NCBI RefSeq assembly: GCF_900111035.1
Contig: NZ_FOFU01000003.1
Location: forward strand, 310,001 to 374,000
DNA: 64,000 nucleotides
Direction: 5' to 3'
Source: Treponema bryantii
GTDB lineage: Bacteria > Spirochaetota > Spirochaetia > Treponematales > Treponemataceae
Made by a program: the position numbers and the translations under genes. Under the pieces are notes generated by a model that did not search any database, was not told where the DNA came from, and was given only the letters and a program-made list of their open reading frames with translations. This document shows positions 18,645 to 26,452 of this stretch, piece by piece; the stretch's first letter is position 1; each line of letters opens with the position of its first letter.

Positions 18645-19072
18645 AATACTGCCTCCTCCTCAGTTGTCTGAGCTGGAGCAGTTTCCTGTTCTGCTTCAAC
18701 TTTCTGTTCCGGGGCAGCGGTTTCTTCCGCTGCCTCTGTCTTTTTAACAGGCTTATACTCAATGTGTTCTGCAACCACGTACACCTTGCTTGTACTCTTA
18801 CCATTACTGTCCTTCCAGGTGTCCTGTTTAAGTCTTCCTACGACACGAACACCGCGTCCCTTTTTAGCTTTTTCCCCGCAGTATTCGGCCATATTTCCAT
18901 ACGCTTCAACATCAAAGAATGATGCTTCATTTACATCCTGATTGTTTCTGTTCTTGTAGAAACGGTTGACGCCAATTGTAAACATACATTTCTTAAAACC
19001 TGGTGCAGGTTCAGAAAGAACTGAATCTCTTACAAGGTTTCCTTCCAGAATCAAAGAATTTAAATTGTTCAT
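18641..19072 (-). CDS. ssb: Single-stranded DNA-binding protein
   Basis: 143 residues: OB-fold (about 1-108) with ILEGNLVRD, FTIGVNRFYKN, SFFDVEAYGNMAEYC, KGRGVRVVGRLKQDTW and VYVVAEHIEY, then a disordered Glu/Ala/Thr tail ending EEEAVF, an acidic tip of the kind that recruits SSB partners. AGAGGTTG precedes the ATG at 19072; an in-frame ATG at 19147 is too far upstream of the domain. It is not beside rpsF and rpsR, the usual place of housekeeping ssb, so it could be either a relocated or a second ssb. Its upstream element matches the one before the gspD operon. Confidence 0.92.
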   Translation of the reverse strand: MNNLNSLILEGNLVRDSVLSEPAPGFKKCMFTIGVNRFYKNRNNQDVNEASFFDVEAYGNMAEYCGEKAKKGRGVRVVGRLKQDTWKDSNGKSTSKVYVVAEHIEYKPVKKTEAAEETAAPEQKVEAEQETAPAQTTEEEAVF

Positions 19073-19144
19073 ATAACAACCTCTTTGTAAAGTTTTTAAA
19101 ATGATTTCCGGCCGGGCAATCACAAATCGGACACAAAATCCGTA

Positions 19145-19200
19145 CACCTATATAATTGCCACGATATGTTTTTTTTGACCAAATTTTTGAAAAAAAAGTT
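19145..19200 (-). promoter_or_regulatory. Upstream element of ssb shared with the gspD operon
   Basis: Read on the minus strand: AAC, eight T, C, five A, TTT, GGTCA (19180-19176), 23 bp, TATAGGTG (19152-19145). The plus-strand element at 28677-28731 has the same order: AAG, eight T, G, five A, TT, GGTCA, exactly 23 bp, TATAGGTG. The TTATAT portion may be a -10 box and the A/T tracts an UP-like element, but no ordinary -35 box is seen at the right distance. Confidence 0.55.
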
Positions 19201-19237
19201 TAAAAAATGAGAAAAATTTAGATTTTTGATGAATTTT

Positions 19238-19303
19238 GTCATGCTGAAGTTGTTTCAGCATAAAAAAAATCCCGACCTTGAAACAAGTTCAGGTCGGGAT
19301 GAC
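19238..19303. repeat. Composite palindromic repeat bounded by GTCAT/ATGAC, including a terminator
   Basis: Starts GTCATGCTGAAGTTGTTTCAGCAT and ends with an inverted, related unit containing TTGAAACAAGTTCAGG and GGATGAC. The second part (19262-19300) forms ATCCCGACC/GGTCGGGAT and, read on the minus strand, is followed by eight T, so it terminates the 633-residue minus-strand gene. The core CTGAA-TTGTTTCA-G is of the REP-like type widespread in bacterial intergenic regions. A fragment of the same unit (GTCATGCTGAATTTG) lies at 25619-25633. Confidence 0.7.
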
Positions 19304-19310
19304 TTAGATC

Positions 19311-21212
19311 TTATTGGAAATTACTTACAAGACGCAGCATATAAAGAATTACATATTCTGTAAGTGCTTTGTCTTCTTTGATTTTCTGCATGTTCGGTGT
19401 GTTTACAAGAGTCTTTGCAAGGTTTTCTACACGCTCGCGTGTAAATGAAGTTGCAGAAAGTGTTTTTACAACACGTCTTGTATAATCGCGGATAAGGGCA
19501 TTTACATCTTCTGTCAGATTATTGTAAGCTTCCTTGGAAATCATTTTGTTCCATTGCTTAGTAAGGTAATTCAACTCTCGGTCAAGAGTAGAACCTTCTG
19601 GAACAAGGTCTTGTGCAATTTCTTTTGCATTTGCAGCAAGAGCTTGAGTTTTAGTTTTCTTAGGCCCTGTGTCTGGTTTCTTCTCTTCCTCTTCAAATGG
19701 ATTCTTCTCTACAATAACACTTGATGTAGAACGTTTCTTTTCTTTATTTTTTCCACTGAACAGGCTCATAATCCATGAGATTATAGGAAGCGTATAGTAG
19801 AATGGAAGCCGTGCTTTTGCATTTGCATAGATTTTTGAATTCTTAAGCATGAGCAAATCGCTGTAAGGCAAAAGCTTACCATCAACAAAAAGACGGAAAC
19901 CATCAAGGTTATCTTCATTATTTTCGTAAGAAAGAATATTCATAAAGTTTGCATTCAAAAGCGAGTAGAGGATTGGTGAATGCTTTTCTACAAGCTCGTG
20001 AAGGCAGGCTTCAAATTCTGAAGCATTTGTCATTTCCGGAAGTCGTTCAAAATCAAGCAGAACATCGTACCAGTGATCTTCCAGAGTTTTTTCAACAGAT
20101 TCATGTGCTTCATTACAAAGTCGGACAACTACCTGGCTTACCTTTTTCTTGTAAACATAATAGCGGGTTCCAGATTCAGCCTTAAATACCAGAATCTGAG
20201 GAAGCTCATTTGCTTCTCCATCTGTTGTCATTTTCTGGAGGAAGTTTTTAAGGTCATCTTCTGTGTACTGGCCGTAAAGAAGGCGGCCGTTGTTATCCTG
20301 GAATTTGAGAATCTGAGGCATTGAATAGAAATATGGCGGCTTTGCAAGAGCTGATTCCAGTTCTTTAATTGCTTCTTCACGTTTATGTTCATTCTGGAAT
20401 TTTTCTTTAAGATAAGAACTGTGTAATTCAAGAATCTGAACTGCCTGAAGAACATTTGTATCCTCAGCAGTGCGGTCCTGAATCTTTTCAAAATCCTGAC
20501 GGATATAGTAAAGAGACTGATTCCAGATATAGTAATCTTCACCGTCTGTAAACTCTGCAAACTGATAATTCTCTGTATCAACAAAATGTGTGTAGAAATT
20601 CTTAATTGAGATTTCTTTTGTAGGATTTGTACTTCTGAGCTTTTTTAGGAAGTAATCATGGAATTCATCTTTTTTAAGGATTTTACGAACCTTCTGCTGT
20701 GCTGTATCAAGTAAAGCCTTTATTGGTACACAGGCAGGAATAAGCATAGATGGAAGGTCACGGGAAAAATCAAGAATATAGAGTAAAGGTGATTTTAAAT
20801 TATCCTTTTCGATTATCGCAGGAATGTACTGACTTGCTGCTTTATGCTCAAGCACCTGATTTGGAAACTGTTTAGGAAGATCAGAAGCCTGTGGATAAGG
20901 AATAGACTCATTCTTCATCATTTCCTTATAGAGATTTGCATATTTGGAAGCAAGGAATGTTATAGAAACAATAGTCTTTTTATTGTTTGAATTGATAATG
21001 GCAACAAGTTTTTTTTCTGAAAGTCCCTGTAGTTCAGCAACTACAGTACCGCTTGGGTCTCCAAGATATTTTACAAGTTCACTTTGTTCTTCAACATGAT
21101 GTTCTGCGTATTTTTTTACATAAGCACAGAACTCCTTTAAATCAATAAATGGGGATTTCTGTTTTTCTGCATAGTAGCGGATAATTGCACTTAAATTAGA
21201 TGTTGTTGCCAT
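19311..21212 (-). CDS. Conserved-looking 633-residue protein, unknown function
   Basis: No recognised domain. The N-terminal about 100 residues look helical and polar (AIIRYYAEKQKSPFIDLKEF, a winged-helix-like feel). The middle is mixed and rich in Tyr/Phe/Leu. A hydrophobic patch near residue 470 (LPFYYTLPIISWIMSLFSG) is followed by a charged Lys/Glu linker (about 490-535) and a helical C-terminal domain. The patch could be a single membrane anchor or a buried helix. An extended -10 (TGGTATAAA, 21230-21222 on the minus strand) ends about 10 bases before the ATG with no ribosome binding site, so the mRNA is probably leaderless. It shares a divergent intergenic region with padR. Confidence 0.65.
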   Translation of the reverse strand: MATTSNLSAIIRYYAEKQKSPFIDLKEFCAYVKKYAEHHVEEQSELVKYLGDPSGTVVAELQGLSEKKLVAIINSNNKKTIVSITFLASKYANLYKEMMKNESIPYPQASDLPKQFPNQVLEHKAASQYIPAIIEKDNLKSPLLYILDFSRDLPSMLIPACVPIKALLDTAQQKVRKILKKDEFHDYFLKKLRSTNPTKEISIKNFYTHFVDTENYQFAEFTDGEDYYIWNQSLYYIRQDFEKIQDRTAEDTNVLQAVQILELHSSYLKEKFQNEHKREEAIKELESALAKPPYFYSMPQILKFQDNNGRLLYGQYTEDDLKNFLQKMTTDGEANELPQILVFKAESGTRYYVYKKKVSQVVVRLCNEAHESVEKTLEDHWYDVLLDFERLPEMTNASEFEACLHELVEKHSPILYSLLNANFMNILSYENNEDNLDGFRLFVDGKLLPYSDLLMLKNSKIYANAKARLPFYYTLPIISWIMSLFSGKNKEKKRSTSSVIVEKNPFEEEEKKPDTGPKKTKTQALAANAKEIAQDLVPEGSTLDRELNYLTKQWNKMISKEAYNNLTEDVNALIRDYTRRVVKTLSATSFTRERVENLAKTLVNTPNMQKIKEDKALTEYVILYMLRLVSNFQ

Positions 21213-21258
21213 AATTGAATATTTTATACCATAAGTTTGTTTTTTTAAAGCATTTTAG

Positions 21259-21287
21259 TTGACAGCAGGCATTTTGTGCGTTATATT
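21259..21287 (+). promoter_or_regulatory. Sigma-70 type promoter of the padR operon
   Basis: Perfect TTGACA (21259-21264), 17-bp spacer, TATATT (21282-21287), followed at once by operator-like palindromes. Confidence 0.85.
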
Positions 21288-21290
21288 ATA

Positions 21291-21348
21291 CTACGTCAGA
21301 CGTAGTACGACAGTCGTTGCAACGACAAACAAAGCAACGTCAGTCGTA
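21291..21348. promoter_or_regulatory. Operator-like palindromes downstream of the padR promoter
   Basis: CTACGTC-A-GACGTAG (21291-21305) and the perfect palindrome GTCGTTGCAACGAC (21313-21326). A larger dyad pairs TACGACAGTCGTTGC (21306-21320) with GCAACGTCAGTCGTA (21334-21348), with two mismatches. The position just after the -10 box suggests binding by the PadR product for autorepression, as known for PadR family operons; this is inference. ACAAACAAAG (21325-21334) is shared with the ispH upstream region. Confidence 0.6.
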
Positions 21349-21369
21349 TTATATCACCGGAGGTTGTAA

Positions 21370-21705
21370 ATGACATCAATCAGCAGTGATGTTATACGAG
21401 GGTATAACGACACAATGATTTTGTATTTACTCCAGAAAAAGCCTTCGTACGGATACGAAATTTCCAAAGACATTAAGTCCTTGTCCGCGGAAAAGTACAT
21501 CATAAAGGAAACGACCCTTTATTCAGCCTTTACCCGTATGGAAACTAATGGTTATGTGGAATCCTATTCTCAGGATGCTGAAAATGGAAAACGGAGAACA
21601 TACTACCGCATAACAGATAAAGGACGGAGTTATTACAAAGAGAAGTGTGAAGAGTGGAACCTCACTAAAGAGGTTGTAGAGAAGTTTATATCTAATGAGG
21701 GATAA
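21370..21705 (+). CDS. PadR family transcriptional regulator
   Basis: 111-residue winged-helix repressor: MILYLLQKKPSYGYEISKDI, then TTLYSAFTRMETNGYVES and RTYYRITDKGRSYYKEK, the PadR N-terminal DNA-binding domain with a short C-terminal dimer helix (subfamily 2, short type). CCGGAGG precedes the ATG. It heads a PadR / HAAS-domain / DUF4097 operon, a common arrangement in Firmicutes and other gut bacteria linked to envelope stress or drug response. Confidence 0.92.
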   Translation: MTSISSDVIRGYNDTMILYLLQKKPSYGYEISKDIKSLSAEKYIIKETTLYSAFTRMETNGYVESYSQDAENGKRRTYYRITDKGRSYYKEKCEEWNLTKEVVEKFISNEG

Positions 21706-21706
21706 A

Positions 21707-22717
21707 ATGGAGACGATTAGAAACTATCTTGAATCAATGTTCCGCGGACTTCCGCAGACAGACAAAATCATGCGTGCAAAATCTGAACTTCTTCAGATGA
21801 TGGAAGACAAATATACCGAGCTTATCAGAAGCGGTAAAACAGAAAATGAGGCAGTTGGTGATGTAATTCAGAATTTTGGTAATCTGGAAGATCTGGCAGA
21901 AGATCTTGGAATTAAAGACATTCTGCATCAGACAAAGTATTCAGATGTTCAGCGTAGAAAACTTTCTTTTGATGAAGTAACAGATTTCCTTGCTGCAAAA
22001 AAGAGAGCAATCATAATGAAATCAACCGCAATCTGTCTGTTCATAATCAGTGTAATTTTTCCGATACTTTCAGATACATTAGATATTTCTGAAAAGATAG
22101 GTGTTGTCCTGATGTTCCTGGCTATTGGCTGCGGAGTAATGTTCATGTGTCTAACAACCACAATTATGGAACCATGGCGTTATATTAAAAACGAACCATG
22201 CAGTATAGATGCAATTTCCATCGATTATCTGAAAAATAAGATCCGTGATTTTACACCAACTTACAGTGTACTTTCTTCAGTAGGTGTACTCTTGTGTATT
22301 TTGTGTTTTATTCCGGCAGTAATCTTTGATGAATTTGGCGGATGTTTTATGGATGAGCTTGGTGGAGTAATGCTGTTTGTATTCGTGGGAGCCGGAGTAT
22401 TTTTAATGGTCTTTGCAAAATCAATGAAAAGAGCATACCTCAACCTTTTGAATATCAATGAGAAAATCGAGTTTTATGAAATAGGAAAAGGAGATAATAA
22501 GATGATTGAAAATAAAAATGTAAAAGTTATTTTGAGTGCTTACTGGTCTGTAGTTACCTGTATTTACCTTTGTGTAAGTTTCCTTACTTTCCAATGGCAT
22601 ATTACCTGGCTTATCTGGCCTGTTGCAGCTGCAATACATACAATCATAAAGGCAATTTATGCAGTTGAACCTTCAGAAAAAGAAAATAAAAAATCTGTAG
22701 AAAAAGAAGATGAATAG
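21707..22717 (+). CDS. Membrane protein with N-terminal HAAS/DUF1700-type domain
   Basis: 336 residues. The first about 75 residues (IRNYLESMFRGLPQTDKIMR, then ELLQMMEDKYTELIRSG, VIQNFGNLEDLAEDLGI) form the helical HAAS/permease-prefix domain that usually accompanies PadR regulators and may contact them. Six or so membrane segments follow. Upstream ATG 21695 is possible, but GAGGG at 21697-21701 places the ribosome at 21707, two bases after the padR stop. Confidence 0.8.
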   Translation: METIRNYLESMFRGLPQTDKIMRAKSELLQMMEDKYTELIRSGKTENEAVGDVIQNFGNLEDLAEDLGIKDILHQTKYSDVQRRKLSFDEVTDFLAAKKRAIIMKSTAICLFIISVIFPILSDTLDISEKIGVVLMFLAIGCGVMFMCLTTTIMEPWRYIKNEPCSIDAISIDYLKNKIRDFTPTYSVLSSVGVLLCILCFIPAVIFDEFGGCFMDELGGVMLFVFVGAGVFLMVFAKSMKRAYLNLLNINEKIEFYEIGKGDNKMIENKNVKVILSAYWSVVTCIYLCVSFLTFQWHITWLIWPVAAAIHTIIKAIYAVEPSEKENKKSVEKEDE

Positions 22718-22726
22718 GAGTTAAAA

Positions 22727-23458
22727 ATGAAAAAAACAATTTTTCTTATTGTTCTGGGTGTAGTTACAGTTTTCTGTATCATTTATGGAACAACAAAACA
22801 TGTTGGCGGAACTTTCAGAGTTAGTGGTTTTCCATTTATTCGTATTGGAAATAATCTGGAAGATGATAATGATAATTATAATGAGGAGAAAAGAGAATCT
22901 ATGGAACTGATACTGGAAAAGTTTTCATCAATCAGAATTAATGCAACTATTATGGAACTTAAAATTGAAGAAGGGGAACAGTTTAAGCTTGAAAGTACTT
23001 ATACAAGAGACTTGCTTAAGCCTGAGTGTTCTGTGAATAACGGAACTCTGGAAGTAAGTCAGCCAAAACAGAAGAATGGGGTCAATGGCGGTAACAATAA
23101 CTGCAGGGTAATAATTACAATTCCCAGCGGTACTAAACTTAGCGATATTGATATTAATTCCAATGTTGGTGATATAAAACTTCGTAAGCTTATAGCAGAA
23201 ACTATAGATATTGATTTGAATGTTGGAGAAGTTTCTGTACGTGATGTTGAGTTTGAAAAGATTGATGTAGATAACAATGTTGGTGAAATTTCAATATATC
23301 CTGAAGGAAATATCGATGATTACAGTATTTCAGTTTCTACAGATGTAGGCGGGGTACGTGTAGGCGGTAAACATTATAAGAGAAATTATAATTCTAAGGG
23401 AAACGGAAAGAAGCGAATCAGAACAAATACCAATGTTGGTGAAGTTAATATTAGATAA
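22727..23458 (+). CDS. DUF4097-type envelope protein
   Basis: 243 residues with an N-terminal membrane anchor (about 4-23) and a right-handed beta-repeat domain in which the word NVGE/NVGD recurs about every 20 residues (SNVGDIKL, LNVGEVSV, NNVGEISI, TNVGEVNI), as in DUF4097 adhesin-like proteins. Such proteins often sit third in PadR-HAAS operons. TAGGAG before the ATG, 9 bp after the previous stop. Confidence 0.8.
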   Translation: MKKTIFLIVLGVVTVFCIIYGTTKHVGGTFRVSGFPFIRIGNNLEDDNDNYNEEKRESMELILEKFSSIRINATIMELKIEEGEQFKLESTYTRDLLKPECSVNNGTLEVSQPKQKNGVNGGNNNCRVIITIPSGTKLSDIDINSNVGDIKLRKLIAETIDIDLNVGEVSVRDVEFEKIDVDNNVGEISIYPEGNIDDYSISVSTDVGGVRVGGKHYKRNYNSKGNGKKRIRTNTNVGEVNIR

Positions 23459-23476
23459 AAATCCAGGAGTCAGGAA

Positions 23477-24442
23477 ATGAAAAAATGTGCAACATTTGCA
23501 ATTGGATTATTTAGTATACTGATGCCGTTTTCTGCGATAGAAATGACTTCTTTGCAGAATGTAAAATTTGTGCTTGCAGATAAAGCAAAAGGAAAAGAGC
23601 TTTTGACAACAGAAGATGATTTTGTACTTGCTCAATCTGAATTTGACCGTTCTGCAAGACTTAAGGTTTCAAGAACTGTTTCAAAGGAAGAATATCTGAC
23701 ATTTGTTGGTGAACAGGCTATGGACTGGACAAAGGATGAGAAGAAAACTTTTGAAGCAAACTTTAAGAAAATTAAAGAACTTGGAAAAAAATATAATCTG
23801 AATTATCCAAAGACAGTTTATTTTGTAAAAACTACCGGGCGCGAAGAAGGAATGTCTGCATATTGCCGCAGTCAGAATATTGTAGTTATTCCTCAGGGAA
23901 TGGCTGCTAACAAAGATGCTTTGCTTAATCTTTGTATTCATGAGCTTTTCCATATTTTCTCTAAGAACAATCTTGATGTGCGGGAAAAACTTTACAGCCT
24001 TGTTGGTTATTACAAAACGGGAGAACTTAAGCTTCCAGAAGAACTTGGAAAATTGAAGATTACTAATCCGGATTCGGTTGTGAATAATTATTATTTCAAG
24101 GGAACTGTGAATGGACAGAGCATAAATGTAATGCCGCTTCTTATTGCAGCAAGTCCATATGATGAAAAAAGAGGCGGAGAATTCTTTGAGTATATGATTT
24201 TTACCTTTGGTGAAGTTAATACAGGAGATGTATGTACTCTCGCTATGGAGAACGAGAATCCGAAACTGATTCAGTTTGAGCAGGTGAGCGACTATATGGA
24301 AAAGGTAGGTCAGAATACAGACTATATTATTCATGCAGAAGAAATTCTTGCAGATAACTTTGTAATTCTTCTGAATAATAAGAAAAATATTCCAAGTCCT
24401 GAACTTACAGCTTCCATTAAAGAAGTGTTGGAATTGAAATAA
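23477..24442 (+). CDS. Secreted putative zinc metalloprotease (HExxH)
   Basis: 321 residues with a signal peptide (MKKCATFAIGLFSILMPFSA). The motif IHELFHIF (about residues 153-160) is a zincin HExxH, and a downstream HAEEILADNFVIL (about 292-304) could supply the third ligand as Glu or Asp in a gluzincin or aspzincin-like arrangement. The rest matches no family I know. AGGAGTCAGGAA precedes the ATG and the gap to the DUF4097 gene is 18 bp, so it probably belongs to the PadR operon. Confidence 0.65.
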   Translation: MKKCATFAIGLFSILMPFSAIEMTSLQNVKFVLADKAKGKELLTTEDDFVLAQSEFDRSARLKVSRTVSKEEYLTFVGEQAMDWTKDEKKTFEANFKKIKELGKKYNLNYPKTVYFVKTTGREEGMSAYCRSQNIVVIPQGMAANKDALLNLCIHELFHIFSKNNLDVREKLYSLVGYYKTGELKLPEELGKLKITNPDSVVNNYYFKGTVNGQSINVMPLLIAASPYDEKRGGEFFEYMIFTFGEVNTGDVCTLAMENENPKLIQFEQVSDYMEKVGQNTDYIIHAEEILADNFVILLNNKKNIPSPELTASIKEVLELK

Positions 24443-24468
24443 ACCCGATAAAGGGGTAAAATGGATGT

Positions 24469-25629
24469 ATGATAATTTCAAATCGTGTTAAAAATCTGCA
24501 TCCATACGTTCCAGGCGAACAGCCTAAAGACCGTGTCTATATAAAGCTTAATGCTAATGAAAATCCATACGCGCCTTCTCCAAAAGTTCAGAAGGCCGTT
24601 ATGGATTTCGTAAATAACAATCCTGAAAAACTGGGCCTTTATCCTGACCCAGATTCTCTTGAACTTCATGCAGCTCTTGCTGAAATGCTCAACAAAAGCG
24701 GTGGAGTTCTTTGCCGTGCTAAGGTTTGCGGTGAAAACGTTGAGCCTTCAGAGCAGGATAAAATTCCTTTTACAGTTACTCCAGATATGATTTACACAGG
24801 AAACGGAAGCGATGAGGTTTTGTCTTTCGTTTTCTATGCATTCTTTGATTCTTCAAAACATTTTGTAATGCCGGAATTTACATACAGCTTCTATCCTGTA
24901 TATGCCGGCTTCTATAATATTCCGATGGACCAGGTTCCTCTCAAAGAAGACTGGTCTCTCGATACTGACGAAATGCTCAAGCGTGCAGCAAAAAATGAAG
25001 GCGGTATAATTTTTGCAAATCCTAATGCACCTACAGGTCTTGGACTTACCCGCGACCAGGTTCGCGAAATGCTAAAAAAGGCTTCGAGCGATGAGATTTT
25101 TATTGTTGATGAAGCTTATGTTGATTTTGGCGGTGAGTCTTGTATTCCACTTCTTGCAGAGTTCAAGAATCTTGTGATTGTAAGAACTTTCTCTAAGAGT
25201 CTTTGCGGAGCTGGTCAGCGGCTTGGTTATATTGTTGCGAATCCGGAACTGGTAAATATCGTAACTACTGTAAAAAACAGCGTAAACCACTTTCCGATTG
25301 ATGCTGTTGCACAGGTGAGTGGAACTGCTGCCTGCCGCGATGTTCCTTATTATGTAGAGACTTCACGCAAGGTAGCTGATGAACGTGATAAGTTTTATAA
25401 CTTTTTGCAGGAAAAAGGGTTTTATGTTTTGAAGAGCGAAACAAACTTTTTGTTCGCAAAACATCCGAAGATCAGCGGGGATGAACTTTATAAAAAGATT
25501 AAAGAGCAGGGCCTTTTGATAAGGCACTTTGCAACTAAGGGAATTGAAGATTTTGTACGTATCACAATTGGTACGGCAGAGCAGATGGATGAACTTAGAA
25601 AAGCAATAGAAAAAGCAGTGTCATGCTGA
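24469..25629 (+). CDS. hisC: Histidinol-phosphate aminotransferase
   Basis: PLP-dependent fold-type I aminotransferase converting imidazole-acetol phosphate and glutamate to histidinol phosphate. 386 residues with KLNANENPYAPSP, YTGNGSDEVLSF, FANPNAPTGL, IVDEAYVDF, the PLP lysine in RTFSKSLCGAGQRLGY, and the C-terminal LIRHF...FVRITIG. No other his gene is nearby, so broader specificity (for example aromatic amino acids) cannot be excluded. AAGGGG lies 12 bp before the start. Confidence 0.9.
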   Translation: MIISNRVKNLHPYVPGEQPKDRVYIKLNANENPYAPSPKVQKAVMDFVNNNPEKLGLYPDPDSLELHAALAEMLNKSGGVLCRAKVCGENVEPSEQDKIPFTVTPDMIYTGNGSDEVLSFVFYAFFDSSKHFVMPEFTYSFYPVYAGFYNIPMDQVPLKEDWSLDTDEMLKRAAKNEGGIIFANPNAPTGLGLTRDQVREMLKKASSDEIFIVDEAYVDFGGESCIPLLAEFKNLVIVRTFSKSLCGAGQRLGYIVANPELVNIVTTVKNSVNHFPIDAVAQVSGTAACRDVPYYVETSRKVADERDKFYNFLQEKGFYVLKSETNFLFAKHPKISGDELYKKIKEQGLLIRHFATKGIEDFVRITIGTAEQMDELRKAIEKAVSC

Positions 25630-25651
25630 ATTTGATTTGGGATGACAGGGG

Positions 25652-25719
25652 GCGTTGCGGGGTGTCCCCGCAGAAGGGGTAGCGAGCAACGATGTGCGAG
25701 CGAGGGGAAGGCTTTCCCC
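25652..25719. repeat. GC-rich palindrome cluster between hisC and the phosphoesterase gene
   Basis: CGTTGC (25653-25658) pairs with GCAACG (25686-25691) around GGGG-TGT-CCCC (25659-25669), followed by GGGGAAG-G-CTTTCCCC (25704-25719). GC content is far above the surroundings. It is preceded by a GTCATGCTGAA unit that overlaps the hisC stop. Looks like a REP-type intergenic repeat. Confidence 0.6.
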
Positions 25720-25737
25720 TTCTATAGGAGTATGATT

Positions 25738-26430
25738 ATGAAGATTTTAGTTATAAGTGATTTACATGCACATAATGATGTGCTGGATAAGATGGATTCT
25801 CTTTTTGAGCAGGCTGATGCTGTTGTATTTGGCGGTGACTTTGCTGAATGCTTTAAGCCAAAAACTGGAAAGGCTGCGCTTGAAAAACTTTGTGCTAAAC
25901 ACGATACAATTTTTGCTGTTCTTGGTAACTGCGATAATGAAGATTTTATGGAAGAACTTGAGAATCAGGATATCTGTGTAGAAAAGGCTCTTGTGTTCCA
26001 TGAAGGTCTTGGTTTTGCTGGTAGCGGTGGTGGAACTATATTTACCGGTAAAACTGAATTTGAAAGAACTGAAGATGAGGTTCTTTCTGATTTTGATATT
26101 GTTCTGAACTCGGTTGAACAGAGCGGGGATGAAAGCTTGTGGCAGAGTCTTATTCTCGTAAGTCATAATCCACCGGTTGCAGATAAGCTTGATTCTTTTG
26201 ACGGTGAGCATCATGCGGGAAGCCAGAAGTTTACTGACTTCATTAAAGAGCATAAGCCGCTTGCTGTTGTTTGTGGTCATATTCATGAAGGTGCTGGAAT
26301 TGAAAAAATCGGTGATACTGTTGTAATCAATCCTGGCAGCCTTGGAGAAAAAGAAACTTATGCATGGCTTGAGGTTGCTAAAGAAGGTGACGGCTGGAAG
26401 GTTGTTTCTTCTGAAATGTGTAAACTCTAG
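25738..26430 (+). CDS. Calcineurin-like metallophosphoesterase (YfcE-related)
   Basis: 230 residues with all metal-ligand blocks: SDLHAH (D8, H10), GGDFAE, GNCDNE, SHNPP and CGHIHEGAG, closing with DTVVINPGSLG. The family includes phosphodiesterases such as YfcE; the substrate is unknown. In-frame starts at 25642 and 25732 exist, but the first runs through the repeat; TAGGAG at 25724-25729 is best spaced for ATG 25738. Confidence 0.85.
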   Translation: MKILVISDLHAHNDVLDKMDSLFEQADAVVFGGDFAECFKPKTGKAALEKLCAKHDTIFAVLGNCDNEDFMEELENQDICVEKALVFHEGLGFAGSGGGTIFTGKTEFERTEDEVLSDFDIVLNSVEQSGDESLWQSLILVSHNPPVADKLDSFDGEHHAGSQKFTDFIKEHKPLAVVCGHIHEGAGIEKIGDTVVINPGSLGEKETYAWLEVAKEGDGWKVVSSEMCKL

Positions 26431-26452
26431 TTTGAGGGAAAGGGGGCGAGTA

